This document shows positions 55,601 through 63,907 of a stretch of 64,000 nt of DNA, piece by piece. Below the pieces are notes generated by a model. That model was given only the letters and a program-made list of their open reading frames with translations, ran no database searches and was not told the origin of the DNA. Every line of letters begins with the position of its first letter. The first letter of the stretch is position 1. Source of the stretch: Candidatus Gastranaerophilus phascolarcticola (GTDB lineage: Bacteria > Cyanobacteriota > Vampirovibrionia > Gastranaerophilales > Gastranaerophilaceae); NCBI GenBank assembly GCA_001899335.1, contig MOYE01000003.1, positions 195,214 through 259,213 of the forward strand, read 5' to 3'. A program made the position numbers and the translations under genes.

Positions 55601-56170
55601 CGCTTCAGAGTGTTCGCCTAAAAGTGTAATTTTTTGGCCTACAGAAAACCAGCCTTTTTTATTCGTTTGGGTGCGTAGATGCTTAATAAATGATTGTGCT
55701 TCTTCACCTTGAAGTCCGAATTTTTGGGCTAATTTTTCCGGAGTATCGCCGGGTTGTACTGTATAATTCGTTAAGGTAGGGGGGGGGGTGTCCTTAACAG
55801 ATTGTTGTGCTTGAGGCGCCTCTTCCGGGATAGTGTCCAAAAGCGAATTTAGATTATTAACATTAAAGTTTTTCTTCTTGCCTTGTTCATCAAGCTGACC
55901 GTAGCCGAACATTTGGTTTAACTCTTCTTGGCTTACGTTATTATCATTTGCCTGATATTTTAAAAATTGGTTTTTAATTTGGGTAACTTCAGCTTCATCA
56001 AAAACATTATTAGCGTTACCGCCGTTTTCGCTGCTGTCAAATTTCGCAAAAACAGAGCCGGCAGTAGATTGCCCGATAAGTTTATCTAACTTTTTAAGGT
56101 TGATAGTCTTACCGTTATATAGCTTGATATTAATTTGATTTCCGTCTTGTCCGCCTACATTGCCTGACAT
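52616..56170 (-). CDS. Modular cell-wall hydrolase with LysM, lysozyme-like and CHAP-like domains
   Basis: 1184-aa protein with no signal peptide. Residues 1-90 contain an EF-hand-like segment (DSSENGGNANNVFDEAEV). A proline stretch encoded by a 10-C tract precedes a LysM domain (NYTVQPGDTPEKLAQKFGL, about 136-185). An Ala/Lys/Pro-rich linker follows. Residues about 590-780 look lysozyme-like: IAMGIAEQETHFGDY with a candidate catalytic Glu, KSKGLTQIRW and ALSWNGLGAI. The C-terminal 160 residues look like a CHAP or NlpC/P60 amidase: GTGGLCLTGVKAAF (Cys) and AGHAFITNGNG (His). It may act at the cell wall after non-Sec export. The role of the slippage-prone tract is a prediction only. Confidence 0.75.
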   Translation of the reverse strand: MSGNVGGQDGNQINIKLYNGKTINLKKLDKLIGQSTAGSVFAKFDSSENGGNANNVFDEAEVTQIKNQFLKYQANDNNVSQEELNQMFGYGQLDEQGKKKNFNVNNLNSLLDTIPEEAPQAQQSVKDTPPPTLTNYTVQPGDTPEKLAQKFGLQGEEAQSFIKHLRTQTNKKGWFSVGQKITLLGEHSEAIKNMADYSEDLGTLQKRWSNTESGKKAIAADAARKRAEQERLEAEAKAKQKPTAPPPQPKDKTPAAQRLAITSVRNNAKTSAQALRNQIEGASINSNTRSMLGSKVTNQNVAYVLEAYPDLVTDIDDEWGMDINDVKKYVINPLNSRLRELGMNKHCIPNDLSKYSMEQIQKMCSNTANIIRNTDKDNGYVFKPAAGNEGKIHQPRKASQKGHVAMPTAKKAPAQKAPEKPKQNDTYKYLSMSELSYPKNLQERLLELRRAGIEVTVTKMRDGYKLDLNENANNLERFTRPMFGESPIPATQTKPGFPDAIGIFGSEKSLILDNDGNLKSQNQKFFDRTVVTNYDNAGKPISTETKRPQYVSYGQIDAQRTTTDNVSVKIGINRPEHLNEEGTEFANSLEQNKAALMKKLGLSNEQYDNLANIAMGIAEQETHFGDYHYKDTDGNKHWQKRLILKDIGDMVGKTKSKGLTQIRWKLNFEGDKDPNPKLRAQAAAFGIHGEADYEDSPEKAAILTMILLNNRRISAEGATWQNRLAQNNAKLEDSNLHMTTNDIIALSWNGLGAIAKRFDDPNDVVTIRDKNSGKKDKNGNEIKDGTSYARNIRAYTEHFYSISEDAGSRNRANALGAESQGNNGKIGSVVFMPAAYTTDVTNSKKDIQTLEDALAKINMPQEDKDKLLMAVRKNEISFGYGLKPEEAASITAKDVKLMLNKLDTLKTRIANLVDPAKIRKEAQATQDDFRKSYLQSRQVVVNNHDVPAGSIIPALASGDVVNERLVAKRETVVTSYHRAGRGGGAQRAIARDDAAIAAGNYKGFAVQQDLGVNPYDANGNYIPKRQRELAEYASDVASDMGTGGLCLTGVKAAFESAGIANRSEVVYPKGHKDWGKPIEDAKDLVYYLKAHPEKFEEVKYVSLGNGTSRELNGSDIKHLPAGYVGVFIPGPGYEKQAGHAFITNGNGQGYADEVDNLRWDDFKSAGAGDGKGEHGTYKIYRLKV
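55779..55788. repeat. 10-bp poly-G/C tract inside a coding sequence
   Basis: Ten consecutive G on the plus strand, so ten C in the coding strand of the cell-wall hydrolase, giving three Pro codons at about residues 128-131. Gain or loss of one base would shift the frame and truncate the protein just before LysM. Such tracts are typical contingency loci. Confidence 0.9.
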
Positions 56171-56244
56171 GTTTTACCTCAAAATTTATAACAAAAAGAA
56201 TGTCGGCATTTTGGCGGCGGAAATTTAATTATATTAAAAAATTG

Positions 56245-56943
56245 TTACAAAGATTTTACCGGCATACGACCGCAGGATTTATCCTCATCGCAAAAACCTA
56301 AGCGTTCGCATTTCGGAACAAGGTAAGGTTTAAGCCAAGGTTCTTCTTTAATAAGCTCATCACACATCATTTTTACCATTGTACGGATTTCGTATTGAGC
56401 GCGTGTGCAAAGGCGCAGGTTTGCAATGTGAATCATTTCTCTAAGGTTTAAGCTGCAAACGAGTGAGCTTGCTGCAGCGTTAGGAAGTACAAAACGTGCA
56501 TCTTCTGCAGGGATTCCGGCGTCTACAAATTCCTGATATTTATTTGAAATTTCACTCATAAATTCCTGAAATTTTGCCTTTAATTCAGGATTTCTTTCGA
56601 TTGTAGGCGGAATAATATAGTCAAATTCACCTTTTTCTTTAACATATCTTTGTGATTTTTGAGAGAAAGACATGTGGCGGTGACGCACTAATTGGTGTGT
56701 GCAGGCACGGGAAACATTTGAAATCGCAAACGAAATTTGTATGTGTTCAATAGTTGAGTAGTGACCTGATGAAATAACGCGTTCAATTAGTTTAAGCATT
56801 TTCTCTTCATCGTCTGTTGAATTATAAATGTTAATCGGATAATCTGCGCTATAGCAGGTTCTGCAAGCCGTATATACTGTTTTTAGCATATTGGCAGGTT
56901 TAGAAATCAGGTTTACCACCGGTTTATTGTTTTCGTTTGTCAT
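56245..56943 (-). CDS. thyX: Flavin-dependent thymidylate synthase
   Basis: Makes dTMP from dUMP using FAD, methylene-THF and NADPH. The ThyX motif RHRHMSFSQKSQRY (RHRxxSxxxxSxR) is near residue 83, and the conserved STIEHIQISFAI segment precedes it. 232 aa. AAGGAG is upstream of the ATG. No thyA is seen in the window. Downstream of thyX in the opposite direction, about 78 nt away, begin the ABC permeases. Confidence 0.96.
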   Translation of the reverse strand: MTNENNKPVVNLISKPANMLKTVYTACRTCYSADYPINIYNSTDDEEKMLKLIERVISSGHYSTIEHIQISFAISNVSRACTHQLVRHRHMSFSQKSQRYVKEKGEFDYIIPPTIERNPELKAKFQEFMSEISNKYQEFVDAGIPAEDARFVLPNAAASSLVCSLNLREMIHIANLRLCTRAQYEIRTMVKMMCDELIKEEPWLKPYLVPKCERLGFCDEDKSCGRMPVKSL

Positions 56944-56986
56944 ACTTTCATACTCCTTATATTAATCATATAATACATTTGTTTAT

Positions 56987-57015
56987 TTGCAAGTTAATTA
57001 ATTTTTGTTTATAAT
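56987..57015 (+). promoter_or_regulatory. Promoter of the ABC permease pair, +1 at the start codon
   Basis: TTGCAA (56987-56992), a 17-nt spacer, TATAAT (57010-57015), then 6 nt (TCGTTT) to the ATG at 57022. It has the same geometry as the two lysR promoters. Confidence 0.7.
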
Positions 57016-57021
57016 TCGTTT

Positions 57022-57882
57022 ATGAATAAATACGTGCCTTATTTATTTTTACTACCGGCGTTTGTGTTGTTGGGAATGTTCTTTTTTCTGCCGTTTTTGC
57101 AAACGATAGTTTTGAGTTTTTCCGATTATTCTCAAAGCCTTTATCAACCAGCTTTTGCCGGATTAGGAAATTATGCGGCGGTACTGAAAGATCCGGTTTT
57201 TCAAAAAGTCTTGTTGAATACATTTATGTATTTGATAATTGCCGTGCCGTTTTTAACTATTTTCCCGTTGTTTCTTGCAATATTGGTGAACCAAAAACTT
57301 CGCGCAGTAAAATTGTATAAGGTTTTAATTTATCTGCCGGTTGTTGTTTCTATTGTAGTTTGTGCGATTGCTTTTAAGTGGTTGTACGCGGAACACGGAA
57401 TTTTTAATTATTTTTTATCGCTTTTTCATATTTCACCTATAGGCTGGCTGACAGATACAAAATTTTCACTATTTTCCGTGGCTCTGGTGACCATTTGGAA
57501 AGGTATCGGGTATTATATGGTAATTTATCTTGCCGCGCTGATGAGTGTGCCTAAAGAGCTTTATGAGGCGTGTGAGATTGATGGCGCAAACGCCTGGCAA
57601 AAACATTTTACTGTAACTATTCCGCAGCTAATGCCAACGATTGCTCTTGTTTCAACTATAAGCGCGATTTCTGCAATGAAAGTTTTTGCTGAAATCTATG
57701 TTATGACAAAAGGAGGTCCGTTAAATTCCTCAAAAACTATTGTTTATTATATCTATGAACGCGCATTTGAAAACCTGGATTTAGGCGTTGCATCCGCAAT
57801 GGCTGTAATCTTACTGGTAATTGTGCTGGCAATGTCCGCTATTAACATCTTTGTTTTTGAAAGGGATAAGTACAGATTATGA
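57022..57882 (+). CDS. Sugar ABC transporter permease, MalF/UgpA type
   Basis: 286-aa inner-membrane permease of the carbohydrate uptake family 1 (CUT1). About six spans; the EAA loop that docks on the ATPase reads YEACEIDGANAWQKHFTVTIPQL (near 186-208). It is the first of two permease genes, with a 4-nt ATGA overlap. No sugar-binding protein and no ATPase gene is adjacent, so the substrate cannot be inferred from context, and the ATPase may be a shared MsmK-type subunit encoded elsewhere. Confidence 0.9.
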   Translation: MNKYVPYLFLLPAFVLLGMFFFLPFLQTIVLSFSDYSQSLYQPAFAGLGNYAAVLKDPVFQKVLLNTFMYLIIAVPFLTIFPLFLAILVNQKLRAVKLYKVLIYLPVVVSIVVCAIAFKWLYAEHGIFNYFLSLFHISPIGWLTDTKFSLFSVALVTIWKGIGYYMVIYLAALMSVPKELYEACEIDGANAWQKHFTVTIPQLMPTIALVSTISAISAMKVFAEIYVMTKGGPLNSSKTIVYYIYERAFENLDLGVASAMAVILLVIVLAMSAINIFVFERDKYRL

Positions 57883-58715
57883 AAATAAAACCCGTTTTGT
57901 CACATATTATTTTAATAACAGTTTCAATTTTGTCGATTTTCCCTTTTTTATGGTTGATTTCAACGTCACTCAAGGGCGCCGGTGAAAATATTTTTGCATA
58001 CCCGCCAAACTTCTTTCCGACCGATTTTACGTTTGAAAATTATATTGGCGTTTGGGGAAAAGTTAATTTCTTAAAATATTTCTTTAACAGCTTTGTCGTA
58101 GCATTTTTTACCGTAATTTTAAACCTTATCTTTTCGTCTATGGCTGCATATCCGCTTGCCAGAATGGATTTTAAAGGTAAAAAAACTGCATTTTTTGCAA
58201 TTCTTGCAACCATAATGATTCCGTTCCAGGCAATAATGCTTCCGATTTATCTTATTATCCTAAAATTAAATCTCATAGACAGTGCAGGAGCTGTTCCGGG
58301 ATATTTGGGATTAATTCTGCCGTTTGCGGTCAGCGCGTTTGGAATTTTCCTGATGCGCCAAGCGTTTTTGGCTATCCCAAAAGAAATGGAAGAGGCGGCT
58401 ATCGTCGACGGCTGCAATTCGTGGCAAATATTTTTCAAAGTTCTTCTTCCTATGGTAAAACCAACGCTTGCAATCCTTGCAATTTTTACGTTCATTGGTT
58501 CCTGGGGTGAATTTCTATGGCCTAGTATCGTTCTAAGCGATGAAAAAATGTTCACATTACCGGTTGGAATTAATAACTTACAAGGGATTTTCAGCTCCAA
58601 CTGGCGCTACATCGCAGCGGGTTCAATTATTTCAATTATCCCTATTATAGTATTTTTCTTATCACTTCAGCGCTACTTTATCGCAGGCGAAAACGAGGGC
58701 GCTGTTAAAGGTTAA
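57879..58715 (+). CDS. Sugar ABC transporter permease, MalG/UgpE type
   Basis: 278-aa second permease of the CUT1 pair. The N-terminal span (HIILITVSILSIFPFLWLIS) and the Pro/Phe-rich periplasmic loop are typical. The EAA motif is EEAAIVDGCNSWQIFFKVLLPM (near 168-190). It pairs with the upstream permease to form the heterodimeric channel. The next gene, 92 nt downstream, is unrelated. Confidence 0.9.
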   Translation: MKIKPVLSHIILITVSILSIFPFLWLISTSLKGAGENIFAYPPNFFPTDFTFENYIGVWGKVNFLKYFFNSFVVAFFTVILNLIFSSMAAYPLARMDFKGKKTAFFAILATIMIPFQAIMLPIYLIILKLNLIDSAGAVPGYLGLILPFAVSAFGIFLMRQAFLAIPKEMEEAAIVDGCNSWQIFFKVLLPMVKPTLAILAIFTFIGSWGEFLWPSIVLSDEKMFTLPVGINNLQGIFSSNWRYIAAGSIISIIPIIVFFLSLQRYFIAGENEGAVKG

Positions 58716-58807
58716 TTAATCTTAACAAATTTATTGACTATATATCCTTTTTATAGTTTATTGGAATTGTAACTACTAAACTAATAGTATTAAGGGGCTT
58801 AGATTTA

Positions 58808-60400
58808 ATGAGAGTTTATGCTATAGGCAGCACGCCGGGTAATTGTTGTGCTGTCAAAAATTCCGACAAACGAGAGAAGTTAAATTTTAATGGCTTTAAA
58901 ATGCACTTAGTTGACGGCGGTATTCACGGTGATACAATGTCGCATTTCGCCAAAGCAATAAGTTCTGATATCGCTAATTATGCAAAACTTGTTTATCACG
59001 AAACCGGGCTTTTACCTCATAATAAAGGACTAAAAGATTTGGCTTCCCTTGATGAATGTTTAACTAAACTTGAATCCCAAAATATAGTTAAACCCGATGA
59101 TTTTATATCTATTCCCTGCACTGCGCCTGTAGATCTTAATTCTTTATGCGGGCACCTGTACTATGCTTTTGAGCATAATGAACGTATTACGCCGGCAAAC
59201 GTAAAAAGTAAAAAAGATATAATACTTAGACTTTTATCACCTGAAAATAACTTCACCTCAAGAATGGACAAAGATAATCAAGGCTTTTCCCACATTTATA
59301 ATATTATTGAAACAATAAACAGACTTGTTAAAAAAGGGGTGAATGTCTATATTCCGTCCGATCATCCTCTTGAAGCAGCGATTAAAGGTAGTGCAAAAGA
59401 GGCTGGTTTAAGTGATTCTCTATACAGATATATCGCAACCGGTTACGACAAAGACGGCGAAATTGAGAAAATAATTAAGAAATTAAAATCCAATAACGTC
59501 TATAAATTTAATCTTTTAACCCTCTCTGATGCCCATATCGTAAATCTTCAAAACCGTTCGGAAACTGGTGATTACATTTTTTCTGCCTTTGACTCGTGTG
59601 TAACTGACAGGGCAAGAGGTGTTTATAATTTCTGTCCTGTACGTGACAATACCGGCAGAGTTTTGGGTTACAGTTTTACAGATAAAACTACTGTTCAGTA
59701 CCCTTACAATGAATACCCCGACAACGAATCAATTGCAAATATTTTGCACTTTGTAGGCAAAAAACCGTCTGATTTTTCCTATGAGGGTAATATTATAAGA
59801 ATTATGGAGCAATTAATCGCCTGGGAAGAACCACATGAAAAAATGCGTAATGTTCCATATCCGATAGGCTGTTTCCCTAAAAAAAGACTGGAGAGTGAAC
59901 ACCTCCTGGAAAAAGGAGACTTTTTCGACCCTACAGAAACCCTGTTTTTTGACTTAAATCGTGACAGAGAGCTTATTTTCCGTAAATGCGACTGTGAAGG
60001 CTCAGGACGTCCGAGTGTAGTCTCTATGTGGGGAAATTGCTTTGCAACTGTAAATCTTATGACAAAACACATCAGAAAACAATTAAAAGAACTTTTTGAT
60101 GTAAAAATTCCTAACCTTATGAAACTTGCAGAAGAAAGCAGAAAAGCAGATTGCTTACCGGCTGCCGAAAGCATACTTAAAAGAGCTTTAGAACTTGCCA
60201 AACCGGAAATTAGACAACCTGGTTTTAGAACACAGCGTGAATACGATATTTACACTGAACTTTATAAATTGTATGGTCAGCAAGGCAGAATTGATGATGC
60301 AGAAAAACTTCTTTATGACGCATTCCCGGATAGAGGTTCCGATATAAACAGAATGATAGAATGTAAACTTGATAACTTGAAGAGAGGGATTATAGGATGA
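58808..60400 (+). CDS. Unknown protein with LNFNGF motif and TPR-like end
   Basis: 530 aa, no family recognised. The N terminus is polar and contains EKLNFNGFKMHL (near 26). A region with DGGIHGDTMSHF and several His/Asp/Cys residues follows, without a clear known metal motif. The mid part has alternating strands and helices (KGVNVYIPSDHPLEAAIKG is Rossmann-like). The last 90 residues read as TPR-like helix pairs (ESRKADCLPAAESILKRAL, LYGQQGRIDDAEKLLYDAF). No signal peptide. AAGGGG is the ribosome binding site. It is translated with the amidohydrolase gene (ATGA overlap), so the two likely work together. Confidence 0.75.
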   Translation: MRVYAIGSTPGNCCAVKNSDKREKLNFNGFKMHLVDGGIHGDTMSHFAKAISSDIANYAKLVYHETGLLPHNKGLKDLASLDECLTKLESQNIVKPDDFISIPCTAPVDLNSLCGHLYYAFEHNERITPANVKSKKDIILRLLSPENNFTSRMDKDNQGFSHIYNIIETINRLVKKGVNVYIPSDHPLEAAIKGSAKEAGLSDSLYRYIATGYDKDGEIEKIIKKLKSNNVYKFNLLTLSDAHIVNLQNRSETGDYIFSAFDSCVTDRARGVYNFCPVRDNTGRVLGYSFTDKTTVQYPYNEYPDNESIANILHFVGKKPSDFSYEGNIIRIMEQLIAWEEPHEKMRNVPYPIGCFPKKRLESEHLLEKGDFFDPTETLFFDLNRDRELIFRKCDCEGSGRPSVVSMWGNCFATVNLMTKHIRKQLKELFDVKIPNLMKLAEESRKADCLPAAESILKRALELAKPEIRQPGFRTQREYDIYTELYKLYGQQGRIDDAEKLLYDAFPDRGSDINRMIECKLDNLKRGIIG

Positions 60401-61518
60401 TAACATTTAATACTTGCCAGCTTAATTTTAGGGCAAATTTAATAGATGTGCACGCGCATGTAGGCAAACATGAAAGCGTCACTTATACAAAAGATATGCT
60501 TGATGTTTTCGTCAAACAACCGCTCCCGAATAACGATACTGTAGAAAGAATGATAGTTTCTGATACGGACACCTTTAAAGGCATAGGTTTAGATGAGTAT
60601 GAGGGAAATAAAAAAGCTCTTCAATCATTCAACGGCGATAAATCTTATTCCTTTTTGGCAAGCTGCTGCCCTAAAAGTGGTGATGTAAAACTTATTGAAC
60701 AAGTTATGCAGGAATTTCCAGACGATTTTGTAGGTTTGAAATTTCACCCGAATGAAATTTCATTAGCTGTTTCAGACCCGAAATACCAGCCATATTTTGA
60801 GTATGCAAACAGAAATAAAATCCCTTGTATGTTTCATACACATGTTCCCGTAGACGCTTCAGGAAAGCTATTCCGGTTGCCAGACGGAACTCTGGATATG
60901 ACAAGACTTGACCCGTTCAGTGACCCCGGGGCAATCTATAAAGTCGCAAAAAAATATAAAGATACACCGTTCATAATGGCGCATATGGGTGCCGGCTGGA
61001 ATGAGTCACACGACAGAGCAATAGATATACTTGTAGAATCTGTTAGAAAGGGAGATGCAAATCTTTACGCTGATATTTCATGGGTTGATATAGGCATGGA
61101 GGGTGACACCCGCGCTCTGCCTAAAGACCGTGTAGTAAAAGCAATTAAAAAACTTAAAGGTATAGGCGAGCCGGATTGGACATACGGCGATCAATCGTTT
61201 AGACTTATGTTCGGTACAGACGCACCAATTGCGCGCTTTAGAGGAGATTCTGCCCGCAATGTGTATTCAAAATTCGTAGAAGAAATTAAAACCGCAATTC
61301 GTTCTGATAAAGACCTTGCAAAAGATGCGGAAAAAATAATTGAAGATTTATTCTACAACAACGCCAAAAAACTATTTTTTCCCGAAAATATTACGAATGC
61401 TGTAAAAAAAAGTGGTGGCGGACGAGGTAAAGTTATAGGCGGAATAGCTGCTGCTGCAGCTATTTTTGGCGGCGGCGCGGCCCTTCTTCGTAAGAAGAAT
61501 AACGAAAAACAAATGTAA
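60397..61518 (+). CDS. Amidohydrolase-like protein with C-terminal membrane anchor
   Basis: 373-aa metal-dependent hydrolase with a TIM-barrel fold. The HxH motif is DVHAHVGKHES (near 19); GLKFHPNE (near 111), FIMAHMGAGWNES (near 190) and LMFGTDAPI (near 270) give the remaining ligands. The C terminus has a Gly-rich segment, GGGRGKVIGG, then a hydrophobic AAAAAIFGGGAALL and a basic RKKNNEK, a tripartite tail like GlyGly-CTERM or other sorting anchors. There is no N-terminal signal peptide; a QLNFRANLID motif precedes the domain. Substrate unknown. It overlaps the upstream gene by 4 nt. Confidence 0.8.
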   Translation: MITFNTCQLNFRANLIDVHAHVGKHESVTYTKDMLDVFVKQPLPNNDTVERMIVSDTDTFKGIGLDEYEGNKKALQSFNGDKSYSFLASCCPKSGDVKLIEQVMQEFPDDFVGLKFHPNEISLAVSDPKYQPYFEYANRNKIPCMFHTHVPVDASGKLFRLPDGTLDMTRLDPFSDPGAIYKVAKKYKDTPFIMAHMGAGWNESHDRAIDILVESVRKGDANLYADISWVDIGMEGDTRALPKDRVVKAIKKLKGIGEPDWTYGDQSFRLMFGTDAPIARFRGDSARNVYSKFVEEIKTAIRSDKDLAKDAEKIIEDLFYNNAKKLFFPENITNAVKKSGGGRGKVIGGIAAAAAIFGGGAALLRKKNNEKQM

Positions 61519-61620
61519 AGAAATATATACTTAGTATATATAAAATACGCAATTTTTAAATCATGCTTGTTTTTATAGATATATACAGAAAGAGTATAAA
61601 TTTATGAAAAGGAGTTATTG

Positions 61621-61809
61621 ATGGCTCGAATTTTGATTTCAATGCCTGAGGATTTTCTCAACAAAATTGATTTAGTTGCAGACGGCGAAAACCGTTCACG
61701 GAGCGAGTTAATTAGAGAGGCTCTGCGTGTTTACATTCAGAAACAGCAGCGGGAAAATCTTTCTCACGCCCAGCGCGATGCTGATTTACTTGAAAGTCTT
61801 ATGTCTTAA
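61621..61809 (+). CDS. Ribbon-helix-helix (CopG-type) DNA-binding protein
   Basis: 62-aa protein. The first strand is ARILISMPEDFLNKID and the helices contain NRSRSELIREALRVYIQKQ, a typical ribbon-helix-helix. Such proteins are often antitoxins or autorepressors. No toxin ORF lies next to it: a terminator follows at once. I choose the ATG at 61621; the TTG at 61618 is part of the same TTGATG. AAGGAG is the ribosome binding site. Confidence 0.85.
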   Translation: MARILISMPEDFLNKIDLVADGENRSRSELIREALRVYIQKQQRENLSHAQRDADLLESLMS

Positions 61810-61811
61810 CA

Positions 61812-61847
61812 AAAAAAAATGACCTCCGATTTGGAGGTCATTTTTTT
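61812..61847. terminator. Bidirectional terminator between RHH gene and 628-aa gene
   Basis: Stem ATGACCTCC/GGAGGTCAT extended by A/T pairs, with loop GATTT and T-runs on both strands. It serves both convergent genes; the stop of the minus-strand gene lies in its T-run. Confidence 0.92.
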
Positions 61848-63732
61848 ATTTTGACTGACGTTCTTCAATCCATCTTTCTGCTGCTCCTCTGTTTGGCAAG
61901 CCGTCAACGTATACGTGACCTGTTTTGCAATCATATACTTTATAGTTACCCGGCGTACCTTGAATAGCTGCAGTACCTTTTCTACCTTGGTAAGTTTTGC
62001 CTTTACCGCCAAGTTTTTTTGCATTTTTCGGCGGTGTATAGCAAATACCTTTAATTTCAAAGTTTTCTTTTCTTTTAACTTTTATAATGTTGCCGTTTTT
62101 GTCTTTAACTTCTAAGTATTCAGGCAAGCCAACAACATCAGGTGCGTATTTGTTATGTTGCGGGTCTCCGTTTACATCACGAACAGCATTGTATACTGCT
62201 TGTTTTTTCATACCTTGAGGAATATCATACGCATCTGCAGTTTGGTACCAGAAGATTACGTTACATTTATCATTCATTCTAAGATTGAATACATTTTCAT
62301 CAGGTGTTCCTTCCTGTCCTTCTGTGCCGTCAACACCGTCAATTTCGTAGCAGGCATCGTCGACCGGTGGAACTTCATGACCGCCTTCGTCGATTTCGAC
62401 CTGTCCGTTAATGTCAGTTACATCTTTGCCTCTGAAGATGTTTTGTGTTGAAATTGTTGCGGCAGTTATACCTTCAGCTTTTCTGTCTCGTGCACCTGCT
62501 GGGTCAACCCAAGGGTTATTGAGTAAAGTTGCCAATGCACTTGCTAAGATAGCGTTTCTTGTCGCTACGTCACGGAAGTTTGCGATAACTTCACTTCTTG
62601 CTTCTGCTATACTTACGCCGTCAACAAATACAGTATATTTACCCGGATCAGCACTGTCTGCAATGATTTCAATTTTGTCTTTGAGTTCTTTAATATCGTG
62701 AATATTTGCGTTTGTCATATATGCAAGGATTGGACCGGCTAATACACCAACCAATGTTTTGGCAAGGTTAATTGTCAACGTATGGTCTTTTTGTGTGTCT
62801 AAACCTGCATATTCAACAGCTTTTTTCATATCACCTTTGCTTAAACCTGTTGCCATTGCGGCGTTTCCACGTTCTGTTGTTGTAAGAGTGTTGTCGCCTT
62901 GAGTATGAGATTTTGCCCATTCTTTGTATTTTTCAGAGCTAAATTTTCCGTTTTCATCGAAGAAACGTTCTCTGTTTTGCGGATTGTTAATATAGTTACG
63001 AACATCCTTATCTTTTACGTATTCAACAGAAGTTTCCATTGTCATCATATCAAGTTCAAATTGGATTTTATCCTGTTCCGTCAAAGCATTACTTTTAGCG
63101 TAATTTTGGAAACGTTTAATACGTTCTTTAGCAGCTTTTTGTTCAGCTTTTAATTTCTTTTCTGCCGCCTTAAATTCATCTTTATCAATGTAGACTTCTC
63201 TAAGTTCAGATTTTTCACCGGCACGAGCATCCTTTTCTGCGTATTTACTCATCTTTTTAGCAGCTTTTTTGTCAAAACTGCCGGATGCAAGTAATTCATC
63301 TTTAACAATATTTTGATAATCTTTTCTTGCTTGTTTTCTGGTATCTTTATCGTAAGAGTTTAAATAGCTTTCAGCGTGTTCTTTGTATCTTAATGAATCT
63401 GCACCTGCGGCATATTCTGATGTATAGAAGTGAGCCGGATGATTATCTTTAAACTCTTCAAACTGTTCGTCTGTTAAGTAGCCTAAACCTGCTCTTGAGT
63501 TAGGAACTGTTTTTCTTTCAAAATAAATCAGGTCTTTAGTTTTTTCATTATGATAATCATAAGTACATACTAATTTCCCGTTAGCATCTTTCTTATAAGT
63601 AAAGATTGCACCAGTCTTTTTATCGGTAAAATTTTCCGGTAAAGTCATACCTGATTCTGAATAAAATTTTTGAATTTCCAATGCACGCGCTTTAAGTTGG
63701 GCATCGGTCATTGTTACCCCATTTGTTCCCAT
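61846..63732 (-). CDS. Unknown 628-aa protein without signal peptide
   Basis: Not recognised. Residues 1-330 are mainly charged helices (Lys/Ala/Glu-rich, with KKLKAEQKAAKERIKRF as a likely coiled coil) with Tyr-rich beta segments before them. A hydrophobic stretch, LAKTLVGVLAGPILAYMT (near 325), may be one membrane helix. The region near 450-480 is acidic. The C-terminal 120 residues look like small beta domains, ending in NYKVYDCKTGHVYVDGLP. AAAGGGA precedes the ATG. No signal peptide is seen, though the composition suggests a surface or exported protein. It is divergent from the partial gene at 63908. Confidence 0.7.
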   Translation of the reverse strand: MGTNGVTMTDAQLKARALEIQKFYSESGMTLPENFTDKKTGAIFTYKKDANGKLVCTYDYHNEKTKDLIYFERKTVPNSRAGLGYLTDEQFEEFKDNHPAHFYTSEYAAGADSLRYKEHAESYLNSYDKDTRKQARKDYQNIVKDELLASGSFDKKAAKKMSKYAEKDARAGEKSELREVYIDKDEFKAAEKKLKAEQKAAKERIKRFQNYAKSNALTEQDKIQFELDMMTMETSVEYVKDKDVRNYINNPQNRERFFDENGKFSSEKYKEWAKSHTQGDNTLTTTERGNAAMATGLSKGDMKKAVEYAGLDTQKDHTLTINLAKTLVGVLAGPILAYMTNANIHDIKELKDKIEIIADSADPGKYTVFVDGVSIAEARSEVIANFRDVATRNAILASALATLLNNPWVDPAGARDRKAEGITAATISTQNIFRGKDVTDINGQVEIDEGGHEVPPVDDACYEIDGVDGTEGQEGTPDENVFNLRMNDKCNVIFWYQTADAYDIPQGMKKQAVYNAVRDVNGDPQHNKYAPDVVGLPEYLEVKDKNGNIIKVKRKENFEIKGICYTPPKNAKKLGGKGKTYQGRKGTAAIQGTPGNYKVYDCKTGHVYVDGLPNRGAAERWIEERQSK

Positions 63733-63879
63733 ACAAATTTTCCCTTTCGTGTCTATTTAATTTCCTCTATACCCCTATAAAAAATTTCACTCTTGCAGAA
63801 TTGCTTATTTAAAGAATTTTTATTAAGAAATGTTACATAATTTTGAGATATTGAATATATAAATCCGTAAAAAACTTTA

Positions 63880-63885
63880 TATAAT
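63880..63885 (+). promoter_or_regulatory. -10 box of the last partial gene
   Basis: TATAAT 22 nt before the ATG at 63908; no convincing -35 box. The short leader contains GAGGG as ribosome binding site. Confidence 0.5.
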
Positions 63886-63907
63886 AAAAGAGATAGAGGG
63901 TTTTATT

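Noticed and set aside
61621-61809. Toxin-antitoxin system
   Set aside because: A CopG-type protein alone is not enough; a bidirectional terminator follows immediately and no toxin-like ORF is adjacent.
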